A DNA stretch of 64,000 bases from Dichetophora obliterata (GCA_963920525.1 OY986436.1:85468970-85532969), one strand, 5' to 3'; shown: positions 45,362-58,404, counted from the stretch's first letter. A program made the numbers and translations. Notes: generated from the sequence alone by a model not told the origin.

Positions 45362-48107
45362 TAGAAAATCGATTAAAATAATTTTTTAAAAATTATATTG
45401 TAATTTTCAGAATAAAAATTAACATAAGAGTCTGAGAATTCTTTTTTTTTAAAAAGCCTTAATAGACTTTTATTTCAAAAAGTTTATTTGAAAAGTCTTT
45501 TGAGACTTATAAAGATAATAAAAAGTCATGCTTAAGAAATGTTATAAAGTTTCACGTATTTGAAGCAGAACATAGACTCCAAGGTATATATTAACAAGGT
45601 GTCCTAAATAATATTAGAAGAGTTTTTGGATATGTTATGTTTACTATACATGTATTTATTTATGGATAATTAGCAATAATCATAAAACAGTTATTTTACA
45701 AAGTCGAAGAAGCACTGGCATCCAAGGCTTTTGGCTAGCAGGTTTTTACGATTATAAATTCATAAAGACAGTAGGATAATTACTAAAATGTATTACTAAA
45801 TGAAATTAAATAATAAAATACGTGATAAAAAGAAATAAAAAATTTAAATATTAAAAATTATATATATGAATGAAAAAACATTATTTAAAAAAAAAATTAA
45901 AGAACAAGATATTATTTTAAGTACACAAAAATTTTAAAATATAAAATGAAATATAAAAACAAATACAAATAAAAAATAAAAGCTTAAAGAAGATTTTCAA
46001 AATATATATACAAAATAAAAACTTAATATAAATAAAATTACACATTCTTTTGACAATAGGAGCGAGTACATATTTTTAAGCAAAAAAAAAAAACAATTTG
46101 GCCATTTTAGCGCTTTATCGAGGGTTTTGATCAATTGTATTGTGTGTGTTAGTCAATGTTTGTAGACAAATTTTCGAGAACATCATCCACGGCTTATGTT
46201 CTCAAGAATCTTTACATGACAAAAATATAAATATTTGAAAGTTTAACAAGCAATCGGTTCAATCAATACAACTACAATTTAATCAAATTTTTCATTATTG
46301 TACCTAAAGACTTTATTATAATTTAAATATTTAGAAATTTTCAGTGTCAGCGGTGTAAAAGGAATCATATGCAACTATCTGCTCTAAAAATTGGCTTTCT
46401 TATAAAAACAACAACAACAACAACTACAAAAATAGTCGGAAGCATTTACCGGATTCTCACTGCTAGATCAAAGAAGTAAAAAAAAAAACTCGTAAAAACC
46501 AGCTACCGAAAAGAAAAACAAAATTTAAGATACAAACCAAAATCATGACACGAAAATGAATCAAAGTGTTTGAGTGATATAAAAGTATCTGAGTGCAATG
46601 CACTCACAGCTTCGTTGTTTCTTTGCTAGCCATTTATTAGATACACTTGCAAGCAACCAAATTCTAAGGAATTATAAATAAAAATAACGCATTCTAAGCA
46701 GCCATCAGAAAAGATAATATACTCGTATCTTTCATTTTATCTATAAATGCAGTATGTATAAATATAGAATCTTATGGTTATTTTAACTAAGCACACAAAT
46801 TGAAATGTTAATAATTCAGATTAGGTAGAAGGCACAATAAATCCAAATCTAAAATTTATAAATGCATATACTGTATGCCTGCCACATTATCGCAAAGATT
46901 CGTGTTAAAACATGCCTGATAAATACACAATAAATTTACAAAAACAGAGATTAAAGTAAAAACAACATATTAAGGGAAAAAAATGTTTCGTTTTACTGTG
47001 AAAGAGCGTTGAGGTTGATTAAGCCATTCAAATATTTTTTATTTATTCAAAATAAAATAAGGATCTACCAAAAAAACAGCGCACATTAAATACATATAAA
47101 TCCTGTTGCAATAGCATTTTTAAATCCCACAACAAACTGAGTGCGATAATAGAAATAAACATTAAAAAATATTTCGCAGTTCCTGCTTACAACTTGTTGC
47201 TTCGTTGCAGTTGCAAAATATTAGAAGTAATGAGATAAAAAATGCTAGTCATCACTTTGAAATAGTTTAAAAAAATAAAACAATAAAAAGCAAAAAAGAT
47301 GAAGAGTTGGCTTGAGTCATCAGCTGCAGAGCCAAATGCTCAACTAACTACAGCGATGGCAAGATGCAATATCATAGATACACCATATTCAAATACATAT
47401 ACGAGTAGGTATGTTTATCCGACAATTGCCTAGTTGTGGCAGATAAATTGTTCTTGTTTATCAAATGACCGCTGAACTCATATTTGCGCCCCAGAAGTAG
47501 TTTGTTGTTCTTGTATATTATGGATGTAAAATAAATTGAGTGCACAACATTTTATATCGTTTGCTGCTGAAGCTGCGAAATAAAATGCCAGACATTCGAT
47601 TAAAATGGCGAATCATACTCAAATAAATCATTCGAAATGTCAGTGAAAGAAGATGTATTGTTATTGTTTTTGCATGGCGTAGATCGTTCCCATTTGTTCA
47701 TTATCTATAATATAAACATTGAAAAAACCATTCAACAATCACAAAAATTACATAAAAGGCAGAATTTAAATTAAACGCTAAGCCGACGAACCTTTCTGAA
47801 GCTTTCTTGTCACTTGCAATCTGAATCATTATCCGTTCACTAACGTCACAATAAGTGCGACTCATTTGCCACAAGCTCCGTTATTCCACTCCATTTAAAG
47901 GTTGAAATTTGAAACATAGACAAAAGTATCGGTTCTAGATAGTCGGGATTGGTAGAGAAAAAGTAATGCGCTAAAGTATAAATAGTGAAATATAAATGAC
48001 GAAAAAGTGTTCATCTAGTTTTAACGAAATTAAGGTCAAATTATAGGTTGCTTACATCACCAAATGTGATGTTTGAAAACAAAATTCACAATTGCAAGTG
48101 TGTTATG
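45362..48107. other. Long non-coding A+T-rich DNA
   Basis: 45780-46080 is low complexity. 46400 has (CAA)n. 46560-47880 appears unique and moderately complex, with blocks such as gtcatcagctgcagagcc near 47326 that could be regulatory. No ORF or RNA gene is supported. Confidence 0.4.
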
Positions 48108-48190
48108 TTGAGATAATCTAGTGAAGAGTGCGCTAGACTATCAACTCAAAGGCCGCCGGTTCGAATCCGTGTTCAGGGATGGTTCTTTTT
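48108..48190 (+). pseudogene. tRNA-like module
   Basis: A-box-like TAATCTAGTGAAGAG at 48114 and an exact B-box GGTTCGAATCC at 48158-48168, with ttcttttt shortly after (48182). Acceptor strands do not pair convincingly. It is a pseudo-tRNA or Pol III-type element head. Confidence 0.55.
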
Positions 48191-48671
48191 GCTTTCTTTG
48201 TTCTTTACTACATTTAGGAATTATGGAGACGAAAAATCCACAGCTAAATTATGGAAAAAGTGAAATTAAAGGACAGAAACAACTGAAGAATGGAAATGCT
48301 TGATTATGTTAAGGCATAACACTAGTCTCGGTTATAAGAAATTTAAATTGTCTTTAATAAGTTGTCTTGTCACGCTTGTTCCGCCTAATTGATAATTCAC
48401 GTATGGTTCCAGTCAATTCTTCCTCTAATAATCTATCCCTTTCCTTTCAAGTCAAAGACCAAATGTTGCTTGTATAAGGCGCATGCCTTGATTCGATTAG
48501 AAAAAAAAGAATCGATTTTAAAATTTGCAGATTTAATGAGTGAATAAAACAAAATTTAAACATTTTTAAGGATAATATTTTAAAGAACAATATATAAATA
48601 AGAGATGATTGGTATAAAAACTTGGTCACATAAGAGAAACATTTTAATTTTTTTAATTAAAGCAATTTATA

Positions 48672-48842
48672 CATAAATTCATTTACCATGAGCGCTGTTT
48701 CGTAAACTTTTTTGTTTTAGTAAAAATTGAGGGCATTGTCTGAAGATAATAAAAAATGGAAAGGACAATATATTAAATTTTTTTTAATTACTAAATTACA
48801 TAATTACTTAACTACCTAATTACTTAATTACCCAATTGAACT
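48672..48842. repeat. Long inverted repeat, left arm
   Basis: Pairs with 51509-51742. The arms share attacataattacttaact, cattgtctgaagataat and cgtaaacttttttg. Between the arms lie several MITEs and a dispersed repeat. Confidence 0.8.
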
Positions 48843-48856
48843 AAAATGGAAATTTA

Positions 48857-49045
48857 AGTAACGTAACGCCAGATCAAAAAGCCTAATAAAAAGAAAACCA
48901 GAGATGATTTTTAAATTTGATCACTTGGAAAATAACTTTTTCTAAAAAAAAGTTGTATACAAAAAGTGTTGCCCATTTTAGAGAGTATTTGCAAATTTTG
49001 TAATCCAAGTTTAAAATCACTTCGGTTTTTTGTAACGTAACGCCA
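48857..49045. repeat. Duplicated gtaacgtaacgccag motif
   Basis: Copies begin at 48857 and 49033. Related motifs (gtcacgtg) occur three times next to the right arm at 51268, 51458 and 51480, which suggests both sets belong to the same old inverted-repeat element. Confidence 0.5.
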
Positions 49046-49205
49046 GCACATATTTTTGCTTATATCTTTAAATCCTTAAGGTCGATTGTTCTCATTGTTT
49101 TTTAGACTTTTTCAATCTTGTTTTTTAATATTTCTTCGTACAAATCGTACGTAGCGCCATGGCGAGCCAGTTTTTCGATCACTTTCACATTTTTCTACTT
49201 ACCAT

Positions 49206-49665
49206 TAGTGTCCGACCGAATATTCGGTTTCGGTTACGGCCAGTTTCGACCCTTTTAATTCAAATATAAAAATATTTACAACGCATTGTACAAAACAAAA
49301 ATTATTAATTCGTCTATAATTGGATTTCTTAAAAAATTTTGCATAAAACTAGCATTTTCGATTCTATCATTTCTATTGCAATTAATATTTAAGTTTTATA
49401 CGTACTGAAACCAGAAAATGATAATTAAACTTCCGAACGAATTCTGTGTGAGAGGAATAGAGGAAAAAAACGAAATATTTATATTTGTATAATACTAAAC
49501 CTTTAAAAAAAAGAAACAAAAATACATTGTTTTGTAGTTCTATAAAAATGTACACTGTAGGTGCATACTAGTTTGAGTTTTATTTTCATATTAATAACCA
49601 GTTTCGGTTTCGGTTTCGGCCGAATATTATAAAATGGCCGAATATTCGGTTTCGGTCGGACACTA
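49206..49665. mobile_element. hAT-like MITE, 460 bp (family TAGTGTCC)
   Basis: The ends are inverted, TAGTGTCCGACCGAA on both, followed by attcggtttcgg motifs. The flanks are CTTACCAT (49198-49205) and CATACCAT (49666-49673), an 8-bp target duplication with one change. A second, partial copy is at 62952-63260. No coding sequence. Confidence 0.85.
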
Positions 49666-49903
49666 CATACCATATCTAGCTGAATACCGACTGTCATTAT
49701 CCTTGCAGCAATATTTAATGAAATATAGCGTTTCATTATATCATTTTTCTTAATTTTTCTATAATTTAAAATACCCTATCATCCCCACTGTACACTTTCC
49801 AATAGCCAACCATGGTGCACTTAATTTTATTACTCCAGCATTAAATCTTACACAGGTATTGTATTTTTCACAATCAAAACGATACCCCAAATACATACAT
49901 ACA

Positions 49904-50224
49904 TTAGGCTGGGTCGATGTAGAAACCTATGTTGCCTCGGCGCTTTTCGGATGGGGCATGAAAAGTTATTTAAAAAAAGAACGTCCCCTTAGGAATGCAC
50001 TTAACCCTTTCACATCTTCAATTTTGTAAATTTTTTTCTTTAGGATTTTTTCTAAAATTTTTTTGTATACAAACGTGCACAGCTAGAACAAAACTGATGC
50101 CCTTAAGAAATTGCTTAAGTGCACCCCTATCGACCCTTTTTTTTAAATAACTTTTCATGCCCGATCCGAAAATCGCCCAGGCAACATCAATTTTTTTACA
50201 TCCATACAAATCGAACCAGCCTAA
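49904..50224. mobile_element. MITE, 321 bp (ends TTAGGCTGG)
   Basis: TTAGGCTGGGTCGAT at the left and TTAGGCTGGTTCGAT on the other strand at the right. The arms of about 100 bp share gttgcct-ggcg-ttttcgga and gcatgaaaagttattt. Both flanks are (ATAC)n microsatellite, which hides the exact target duplication. Confidence 0.85.
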
Positions 50225-50614
50225 TATACATACATACATGCATAGAAGCACAACACTTCTACTTATACATTAAACAAACAATTCAATAAAAGCAAAAAAA
50301 AATCCCTAACGCAATAACTTTTTTAACAAAAAAAAAAAAAAGGCACAAACTCCGCATCATAAATGAAACGAACAAACGATCGTCAGTCGCTTCAGTTTAA
50401 AACAGTTGAAAAGTAGAAAACTTGATCTTTTCTACCAACTCATGTAGGGTGTAAACAAAATTGAATCAAGTCAGACACATGATTTGTTTTTCAGAAGCAA
50501 GTCGCGAATTGTAGGGAAAAAAACATTCATGTTCCTACAATTCAACTCAAAGCTTGATCTTTTTTCAAGTAGCTTGATTTTCAAGTTGCAGATCTCTGAT
50601 GTGCACACTTCTAA

Positions 50615-50905
50615 TCTCAATACATGTTAAAGAAAAAAAAAATGTCTCCTTTGGTTTTGTTTTGTTTTGGAGCGCTGCTCTGTATTTATATGTGTTTCAC
50701 TTTTCGCCTTGCCTCGATTTCATCTGTTTTTGTTGCGTTGTGCTAACTGAGCGTAATAAGAAAAGAGAAGAGACCAACATGGAGTCAAATAAAGCTCTCG
50801 CAACACAACAACGTAAAAAGAAAACGACTAAGCAATGCGTGGCAGCTGGGATGATTTCTTAAAAAACGTAATACTTTAATTAAATATACTTATTATTAAA
50901 ATTTC
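50615..50905 (-). repeat. Dispersed repeat, copy 2
   Basis: Reverse complement of the block at 8262-8500. An 87-codon ORF on the plus strand here is not conserved in copy 1. Confidence 0.65.
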
Positions 50906-51070
50906 GAAGGAAAATACTCCTAAATAAATTTGTGGCACAAATATTCTATTTTAAAAATTTTTTCATATAAATTGGCCAAGTACTTTTGGAGTGACTTTAA
51001 CTTTGGGTAACTTTAAATTTACACTTAAATTATAAAAAATATATAAAAATTATATTAAATTATATAAAAG

Positions 51071-51797
51071 TACAGTAGCATTCCACGGTTATGTACATAC
51101 AAATTCAACTATTTTTTTGAGTGTATTGTACATCCAATTCTAAATTTACACATTGGAAGTGAAGTCCTTTTGTCTAATTAAATAGAATGCATTCTCTTTC
51201 TTCATTGTACGTTCAAACTTTCTTTAAATTTTATTAAATGCAAGAGAAAAAAAAAGACATCTATTGTCACGTGTCGGACTGGTTCAGTCAACCAACGTTG
51301 CAGATCGTTGTGTTCGATTACAAATTTTAGCAAAAGTAACTAACCTGGAGAAGAGGTATTTAAAAGCTAAATTTGTATTACTCATAAACATGCTTTCGGC
51401 GTAAAAAGATTTTAAATAAAGTCAACAGCTTTTTTTTAAAAAATTATATTCACATATCGTCACGTGGAGACAAATAACGTCACGTGCCTGACAGACTGAC
51501 AATGTTGTAATTTAATTGGGTAATTAAGTAGTTAAGTAATTATGTAATTTAGTAATTAAAAAACAAATTTAATATATTTTTTCTTTCCTTGCCTCAACTA
51601 TTTTTTCATTATCTTCAGCCAATGCCTTTCATTTTTACTTACACAAAAAAGTTTACGAACATTACTAAACATTTATAAAAAAAATTAAAAACTACATTTG
51701 TGAAACAGTGCAGACGATTTGATCATCATTGTAAATGAGTTTAGTAATAAGTTTTAATTTTTTGGTCACGGTTGACTTTTCTGTGGAATGCTCCTAT
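51071..51797. repeat. Possible element with gcattccac termini
   Basis: gtagcattccacggtta at 51070 and the complement of gagcattccacagaaaa at 51797 are inverted. The right end lies just outside the long inverted arm. Only short termini match, so this call is tentative. Confidence 0.4.
51509..51742. repeat. Long inverted repeat, right arm
   Basis: Reverse complement of 48672-48842, slightly longer because of an extra segment near 51660-51720. Confidence 0.8.
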
Positions 51798-54054
51798 AGA
51801 AGTATAGACGTATATTAATTTTAGTTTTTTTTATTATATTGTTCAAATTTTTTACTCTTATTTTTAAAATTTGTTGTATTATTTTAGTTATTAGTTGTGT
51901 GCTTTATTGATATAGTTTTAATTTATTATTATATGGTTTCTAATTTTTTTATGTTATTGAATAGAAAAAACCTATTTATGAATTTCGTTTCAAGAATTTG
52001 TACACAAAATTTGAAGAAAAATTAAGAGGTAACCAAAGTGATGGTATCCGCTTTGTTTTAGAATTAATCTTCCTTCTACCGGGTTAAACCGGGTATTTGC
52101 AACAATTCATTGCACATAAACGCATTGAATGCAGTGATTGTTAACAAGACCTTATATCTGTATAAAACTATCGATGAAGTGATTGAAATATAGACAGAAA
52201 ATATAAACAACTATTTAGTACATTTTTTTCTATGCTTCAATAAACATTTGTTTACTATCAAACTGCCTCTCACACACAAGCACACGCACACACACACATG
52301 CAGAAATGCACAGATGCATATAAATAAACATATACAAATAGTTGGCAGCTCTGCCAACCCACTTAAGCAGCACCCGGTTGATCCACAACAACAATAAACA
52401 ACTAGTGCTGCTGAGCATGGCGGCAAAAAACGAAATTAAAACGCTTCAACTTTCGGCATATTTCTTAAAATGATGCGCAACGAGCTATAAATAGCAAATG
52501 TTGCTGTTGCATCAAATGCATCCATTGTTGTATGCAGCAGCAGCATCAGTCGAGGCGAGGCTACACTCGTTGCACCAACAACATTGAATCCGTAGAATTG
52601 CCGCCATGCGCCATGAGATAATTTAGTGTAACTCATGGCTGTAGATGATATATCTATTTGTTGTTGTAGAAGTTGTTGTACTAGAGTTGATTGCTTAAGT
52701 TGGTTTGTTGTTGTTTTTGTCTTGGTTGTTTGTGTGTGTTTTTTTTGCAATCATCGAGCAGATACATGATAATAAAAGCTAAAGTATCCACCAGATTTGT
52801 GTGATCCTCTAAACATTTGAGCAACGTGTGAGTTCGGTATGCGTCGGGGGTGTGCGCCATGCGACAAAAACTTTTATTCCCGCTAAGTATTAATTTAAAA
52901 AAATGGCTTTGTATATGCATAGCTGCATCTGCAACAGCTTGCTTAAGTGATATTTTCTTTAATTTAGGTTAATTGTGCGTTTTTAGTGTGCCGTTTACTG
53001 TGGAGTCGGGAAAGTTGTAGCTTTACAAATCATGTAGCTTCCAAATTCCAGTCTTCTAATGTTTTTGAATTTTGTAGGAATATTTGTTATTCCTTCGATA
53101 TCATCTTTGTTTCTTTTTTAAACCATATTTACATTATTTTATTTTTGTTGCCACACGCTGCTAGGAATCTTAAAATTTATGTCGGTTGTATTGAGAAAAC
53201 ACGACCGCTAAAAGTCTAAATATCTTTTTAATTATCAACAATTCAAATGAATATTTCTTAAATGATTCTTCTGTATCTAAATACAACACATGCGCTATGT
53301 TAACCTTGATTTTTCTTTTCATCTTATAAAGTTTCGCGTGGAGGTTTTTGAATACATTTCCATCGTATTTAGATATTTTTCATTTTATTACTTGTTTTGT
53401 TTAGTTTAACATTTCTTTCGTTTTCATTTTTAATATTTAGAGATTTTCTCACGTGTTATGAATGTGTCATTAAAATGTTTGACATGTTGTTAGTAAATGA
53501 TGAAAATATTTTAAAAATTATCTTTTAAATGCAAAACATGTGTTGCTGCAGCACAGATATTATTGAAGTCAATAGCATCTACACGCATACCCACAAACAT
53601 TTGCGCATGAATACACAGTACATTAACGTACAATATCTTTTAAAAATTTGTATTATATGCGCGGAGGTTAGATAATGAAGTACTGCAGTAATTTGGTTAT
53701 CTTCTCCAATGTGACAAAAATGTCATCGATGTCAAGAGGCTTGTCAAAAAATAAAATCAGTGCTACCCAATCTTTTTAGGACGAAAACCTGCTATTAAAA
53801 CATGGATATTTTTCATCTCTAACATTTAATTTTCTAACAAAATTTCTTTGTCAATAAAACGTATTGAAATTTGTATGAAAGAAAATTTCTAAATGAACAA
53901 TTGCTGCTAATTAAATATTGGTGTTACCTAATATTCAGAAACACAGTAAACAGTTACTTGCGAACAAAACTTTTGATTAAAAAAGAAATAAAAAGTTATT
54001 AATATTCAAATTATAATTAATAAATAATTAATATTCAAAGGTAATATATTATAC
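51798..54054. other. Mostly unique DNA, possible regulatory block
   Basis: 52270-52800 is the most complex, G+C-richer piece, with (CA)n at 52272-52300 and cag/caa-rich stretches near 52530. The ORFs seen there are short and lack family features. It could be an enhancer-like block. 53000-54054 shows nothing definite. Confidence 0.35.
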
Positions 54055-54156
54055 ATGGGTGACGCAGAAAAAATTCTGCGTTGATTTTTGAAATTAAGTT
54101 GAAAAGCTTTTGAAGTTGTTTGGAATGCATCAAGAGGGCTTTACTCAACGCAGTAA

Positions 54157-54181
54157 GATGTATTGTATTGTATTGTATTGA
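54157..54181. repeat. (TATTG)n microsatellite
   Basis: Four to five consecutive pentamers. Confidence 0.85.
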
Positions 54182-54920
54182 AAAGAGCTTTGAGCGATGA
54201 AGTAAATTTTTCGAGAGTAGTAAGTTTGTTAGCGCTTGGAATAATGTGATGAAGCCAATTTAGCCTCATTTTATAAAAAAAAAAACAATTATAATCAAAG
54301 TGCTGTTGGATTGAATGTTTTATCCCTTTTCCACACGGAAAGTTTTTTGCCAGCAAGTTTTGCGGTACAGGCAAGTCTGTATTGGCAAGTTTTTCTTCTG
54401 TGCTGTTCTTTCCTTGATGATGTGCTCTTCTTTCCTTTGTATTTTCGACTTATTGGCAAGAAAAATTGCTGTGTGCAAAAGGGGTATTATATCAAAAGTA
54501 GTTCTTTATAATAAAGGATTATAGATCATAAGTTCATTCAAAATAGCTCTATAAATAATAAATAACTTTGCAGCATATCTGAATAAAGCGCAAAGCTCAG
54601 CATCCACCAAAAATAAGAGCAGATACATACATGCACCCAGCGACAAAAAAAAACCCTCGCAGAATAAACACTTTTTTAATTTTTTAGAAATTAGTTTTCA
54701 GTGGACGTTCGGACGTTGTCCGGTCACTGATTTTTATTCCAGTTTGTGAATTGAATGTTTTATTGGTGCTACAAGCATGAAGAAAGCGACTACGTAGATA
54801 CATTACTTTTATAAGGTATCCTCTCGTGGTGCTATTCTCATAGGCCTTTCACTACCACTTTTTCGAAAAATGGAGTACCCCGCATCGTAATTTTTTATTA
54901 CATTTCGTACACTCCATATA

Positions 54921-56551
54921 CAGTGGTGGTCACGAATTTAGCACACTTAAAAAAGTAAAGTGAATACTTATATTTTCCATTTATTTGTTGTAAATTTTTA
55001 ATTAACTTTTTTTTAGTGAATATATTATGTCTTCTTTATTTCTTATATACATTTTTTTATTTCAAAACTTTTTCTTATAGGATTTAAAATCAAATAAAAA
55101 TGAAAAATAAGCATTTCGACTTGGTCATGAATTTAGCACACGAGCGAAAAAATGTCTAGGATGAAAAATATAATCAGAATTGATTGCATAAAACTCAATA
55201 TTTCGTAGGAAATCCCTTATTCTTAATTACTGCATCTCATATCCTTGGTAAACTTTTGACCAAAGCCTCACAACGGTACTTTGGAATACTATACCGAATC
55301 CTTTGGATTTCCTTAAACAAATATGACAAATTTTTGATTTTACTGTTAGTATTTGCTGCTCGTCATCCCTCCACAGATTCTCAATCGGGCTTAAGTCCGA
55401 TGATTGCGATGGCCACTTCAAAATAGCAATATGTTTGTCTTCCAAGCAACTCTTAACTATATGAGCACTGTGCTTTGGATCATTATCCTGCATAAAACGC
55501 CAATAAAGTGGCAAATTATCCTCTTGAAACGGTATCATGGTATTGACAAGTACGTTTTTGTAATCGTGCTGATCCATTTTTTGGTAAATTTTAACAATCG
55601 GACAAACTCCGTGCCAAGAAAACGCCACCCATACCATAACATTTCAGCCACCCTGTTTAATCGTCTTGAGCGTGTACTTTGGATTATGTTGCATGTTTTG
55701 AGGACGCCACACATATTGTTTGCTGTCAGGTGCGAACCGGCAAAACTTTGATTTATCCCTCCAAAGCACATTTTTCCAAAAATTCATTGACTTTTTAAAT
55801 ATTCTTTTGCAAACGCAAGACTGCATTTAATATTTTTTTGCGACACATGCTGTGTTTGTTGGGCTATAAAGCTACGGAAATTGTTTTCATTCAAGCGTCT
55901 TCTTATGCCTTTTGAGGATACATTATGCCATATTTTGATGAAATTGCATTTTAAATTTTATTTGAGGTCTTGAAAGGATCACTAAGTGAAGCTCTATAAA
56001 TCAAATGGCCCTCTCTTGCTATCGTTTTTCGCGCTCTTGGTCGCTATTATACATGTTTAATGCTCTAATACTGCTCTACATGTTGTAATGCGTTATATAA
56101 TAACTTTCAAGAACATCTAAGAAGCAGAGCAATCTCTGAAACTTTGCTTCCACCATTTTTCATTTGCTGAATCAAATGTCGCTGAGCCTCTGAACATCAG
56201 TAGCCTTTCGCCATATCTTTCTGCAATTTTTTGTTAGAACTCAAATAGAAACTTAATAAATTTAGTATATCTTACTAGTAAAGTTTAATTAACGAAAATA
56301 AAATATGATATGGAACAGTAATTCTAACCTGTTCTAAATTCGTGTCCAGCATTTAAACCACATTGATTCATACTACTTGAAATATGTCAGAGAATTTAAG
56401 AATAGCTAAGAAACCAACTAACGGTACATAGAGTTAACTTCATAAACAATACTCAACAAAAAATATTTGATTACAATTCTCAAGCTAAGATGTAAAAAAT
56501 TTCAAATTAGAGTTTCTAACACAGTGTGTGCTAAATTCGTGACCACCACTG
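54921..56551 (-). mobile_element. Full-length Tc1-like transposon, 1631 bp
   Basis: The inverted termini both begin CAGTGGTGGTCACGAATTTA. TA flanks both sides (54919-54920 and 56552-56553). A mutated transposase lies on the minus strand. It is inserted in the ATGGGT element, so it is younger than that element. Confidence 0.95.
55227..56226 (-). pseudogene. Tc1-like transposase (DD34E), mutated
   Basis: Minus-strand blocks in order: HLIQQMKNGGSKVSEIALLL (N-terminal helix-turn-helix), RRPRARKT-like AT-hook region, KSMNFWKNVLWRDKSKF (first aspartate), KTIKQGG then VMVWVAFSWHG, RFMQDNDPKHSA (second aspartate), and LKWPSQSSDLSPIENLW (glutamate). There are 34 residues between the second aspartate and the glutamate, so it is DD34E. 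Interruptions include a shift or stop near 55640 and several in the N-terminal third. The C-terminal half (55227-55637) is open for 136 codons. It is inactive as it stands. Confidence 0.9.
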
Positions 56552-57025
56552 TATATCACACAGCGTGCTATTTTCCTCTTGTACTCTTTACCCTAACCTT
56601 TTCTTACCCATTTAACCCTTTAAATCTAGAAATAAAACCATAGCGTTCAAATTGAATTTATTGAACTCTTCTGTAAATTTATAAAAAAAAAATGAAAAAA
56701 AAAAACAGAAAAAATTAAATAAAAAATAGAAATAAAATTTGAAAGACGACTTTAAATAGCTTAAAGTTTTTCTGTAAAAGTTGGAAAACTTGCGAATATT
56801 CGTGTGCGAGGGTTTTTTTGTCCATGGGTGCATCTAAAGTCAAAACAAGTCGAAAGTTTGAAATTGGATTCAAGTTCGTTTGAATTTTTTAAATCAATTT
56901 CGTTTGAAGAAACATAGGTAAAACAACGAGCAAAAAATTATTGGTTTTAATGCGATATTGCGTAACTTTTAAGTTATTTAAGCCTTAAGTGCTTCAACCC
57001 AATAACGCAGCGCTGCGTTACCCAT

Positions 57026-58138
57026 ATCTATTATGTATTCAAGATTTTCGAAAAAAAACATTTCACAATTGCTACATTGATTTTATAATATTTAATAAAA
57101 AACTTAAGGACAGAGTTAGTCGAAATGTAAAACATATTATTATTTAAAATATATGAATATATGAAAAACTTTGAATATACTCATAAATAGCACTGAACAG
57201 TAGGAAACAAAATCATAAATATTTTTTCTTAAAGTAGAATACATTACCCTAAAAATTATAAGCACATTGTTCGAATCACAATTCTTTTCAGTATAAAACT
57301 ATAAAGTAATAGATAAAAATACAAAAAAAAAACATTCAATGTATTAAAAATTGGTATAAAAGCTTAAATGGAAAATTAAAAAATGTTAGAAAAGATAAAA
57401 AATAATATAAAAAATAAAAATAAAAAACGATAAAAGATAAAATAAGATTAAACATACATAATTTTTTAAAAAAAGAAAGTGTAAAACAATGCTTATAAAT
57501 AAAAAAAAAAATAAAGGAATATAAGACGTTATATGTACAAAAAACCCAAATAAAAACAATAAATAAAAAACCATCGAATAAACTAAAAAATATGCAAATA
57601 TATAAAAAAAAATTAAAAAACAGAAAAAATTAAAATACTAAAAAATTAGGGAAACAAATAAAAATAAAATAAATAAATAAATACATTTTTTTACAATACA
57701 CAAACGAAAATTAAGAAATATCAAAAATTAATAGTAAAATTTTAAGTAACAAAACCAAATATTAAATGTAATTTAAAATAAATTTAAATACTTAAAAATA
57801 AAAACCGATTTAAAAGTACTCGTGTTTCACAAAACTGAGTAATGTTAGTTATAACTCGCTTTAGTTACTTTATGAACAAATTTGTCACATTAGCTCTTTT
57901 GAGTTTAACTATAAATTAAATATCAAATGTGCGTTGGCAGTTCACAGACAAATTGAGCTAATATGATATCACCCACTTTTAACAATGCTTGTAAATCCGT
58001 ATGCAACAAAAAAGATCATTGAGATAGATAGAATATAACTTGAAATGAAATTAAATTTAAATTTTCTTGGCAAAAATAAAACATTTGCAAACCAACATTT
58101 GTTTTCAAAATATTTTATATGCATATTTTATTTCAATA
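57026..58138. other. Low-complexity A+T-rich DNA
   Basis: 57300-57820 is almost only A and T with long A runs. No feature is supported. Confidence 0.6.
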
Positions 58139-58404
58139 AGGGCCATTTTTTTCACAAAGGGCATAAATATGATTTAATTCGGGGATAACTATCTCTAGGT
58201 TAATTTTATACCAAGCGTTTAAGTCGGGAGATAAAAAAGTGGTTTTGTTCACATTTTATCCCGGTTTTATGCTTAGAGCATAAATTCGCTCTCAGTTTAT
58301 ATCGATTTCCATTGGAATGTTAGAATGTTGCTCATTAATTAAAAAATGTGTGGGGATTTTTGGTTTATTTTTGAGAATTTGGGGGTTGGAGTGAACACTA
58401 GGTA

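Larger units (their letters stand above)
54055..57025. mobile_element. Inverted-repeat element with hairpin termini
   Basis: Both ends read ATGGGT(G/A)ACGCAG. Directly inside, the left end has the hairpin ACGCAGAA/TTCTGCGT (54062-54081), and the right end holds an 18-bp perfect palindrome around CAGCGCTG (57003-57020). The interior is interrupted by a complete Tc1-like element; without it the unit is about 1.34 kb. The class was not recognised and the target duplication is unclear. Confidence 0.6.

Noticed and set aside
52436..52750. 104-codon minus-strand ORF with Q- and T-rich residues
   Set aside because: The composition comes from CAA/CAG-rich DNA; no domain, and overlapping frames are equally open.
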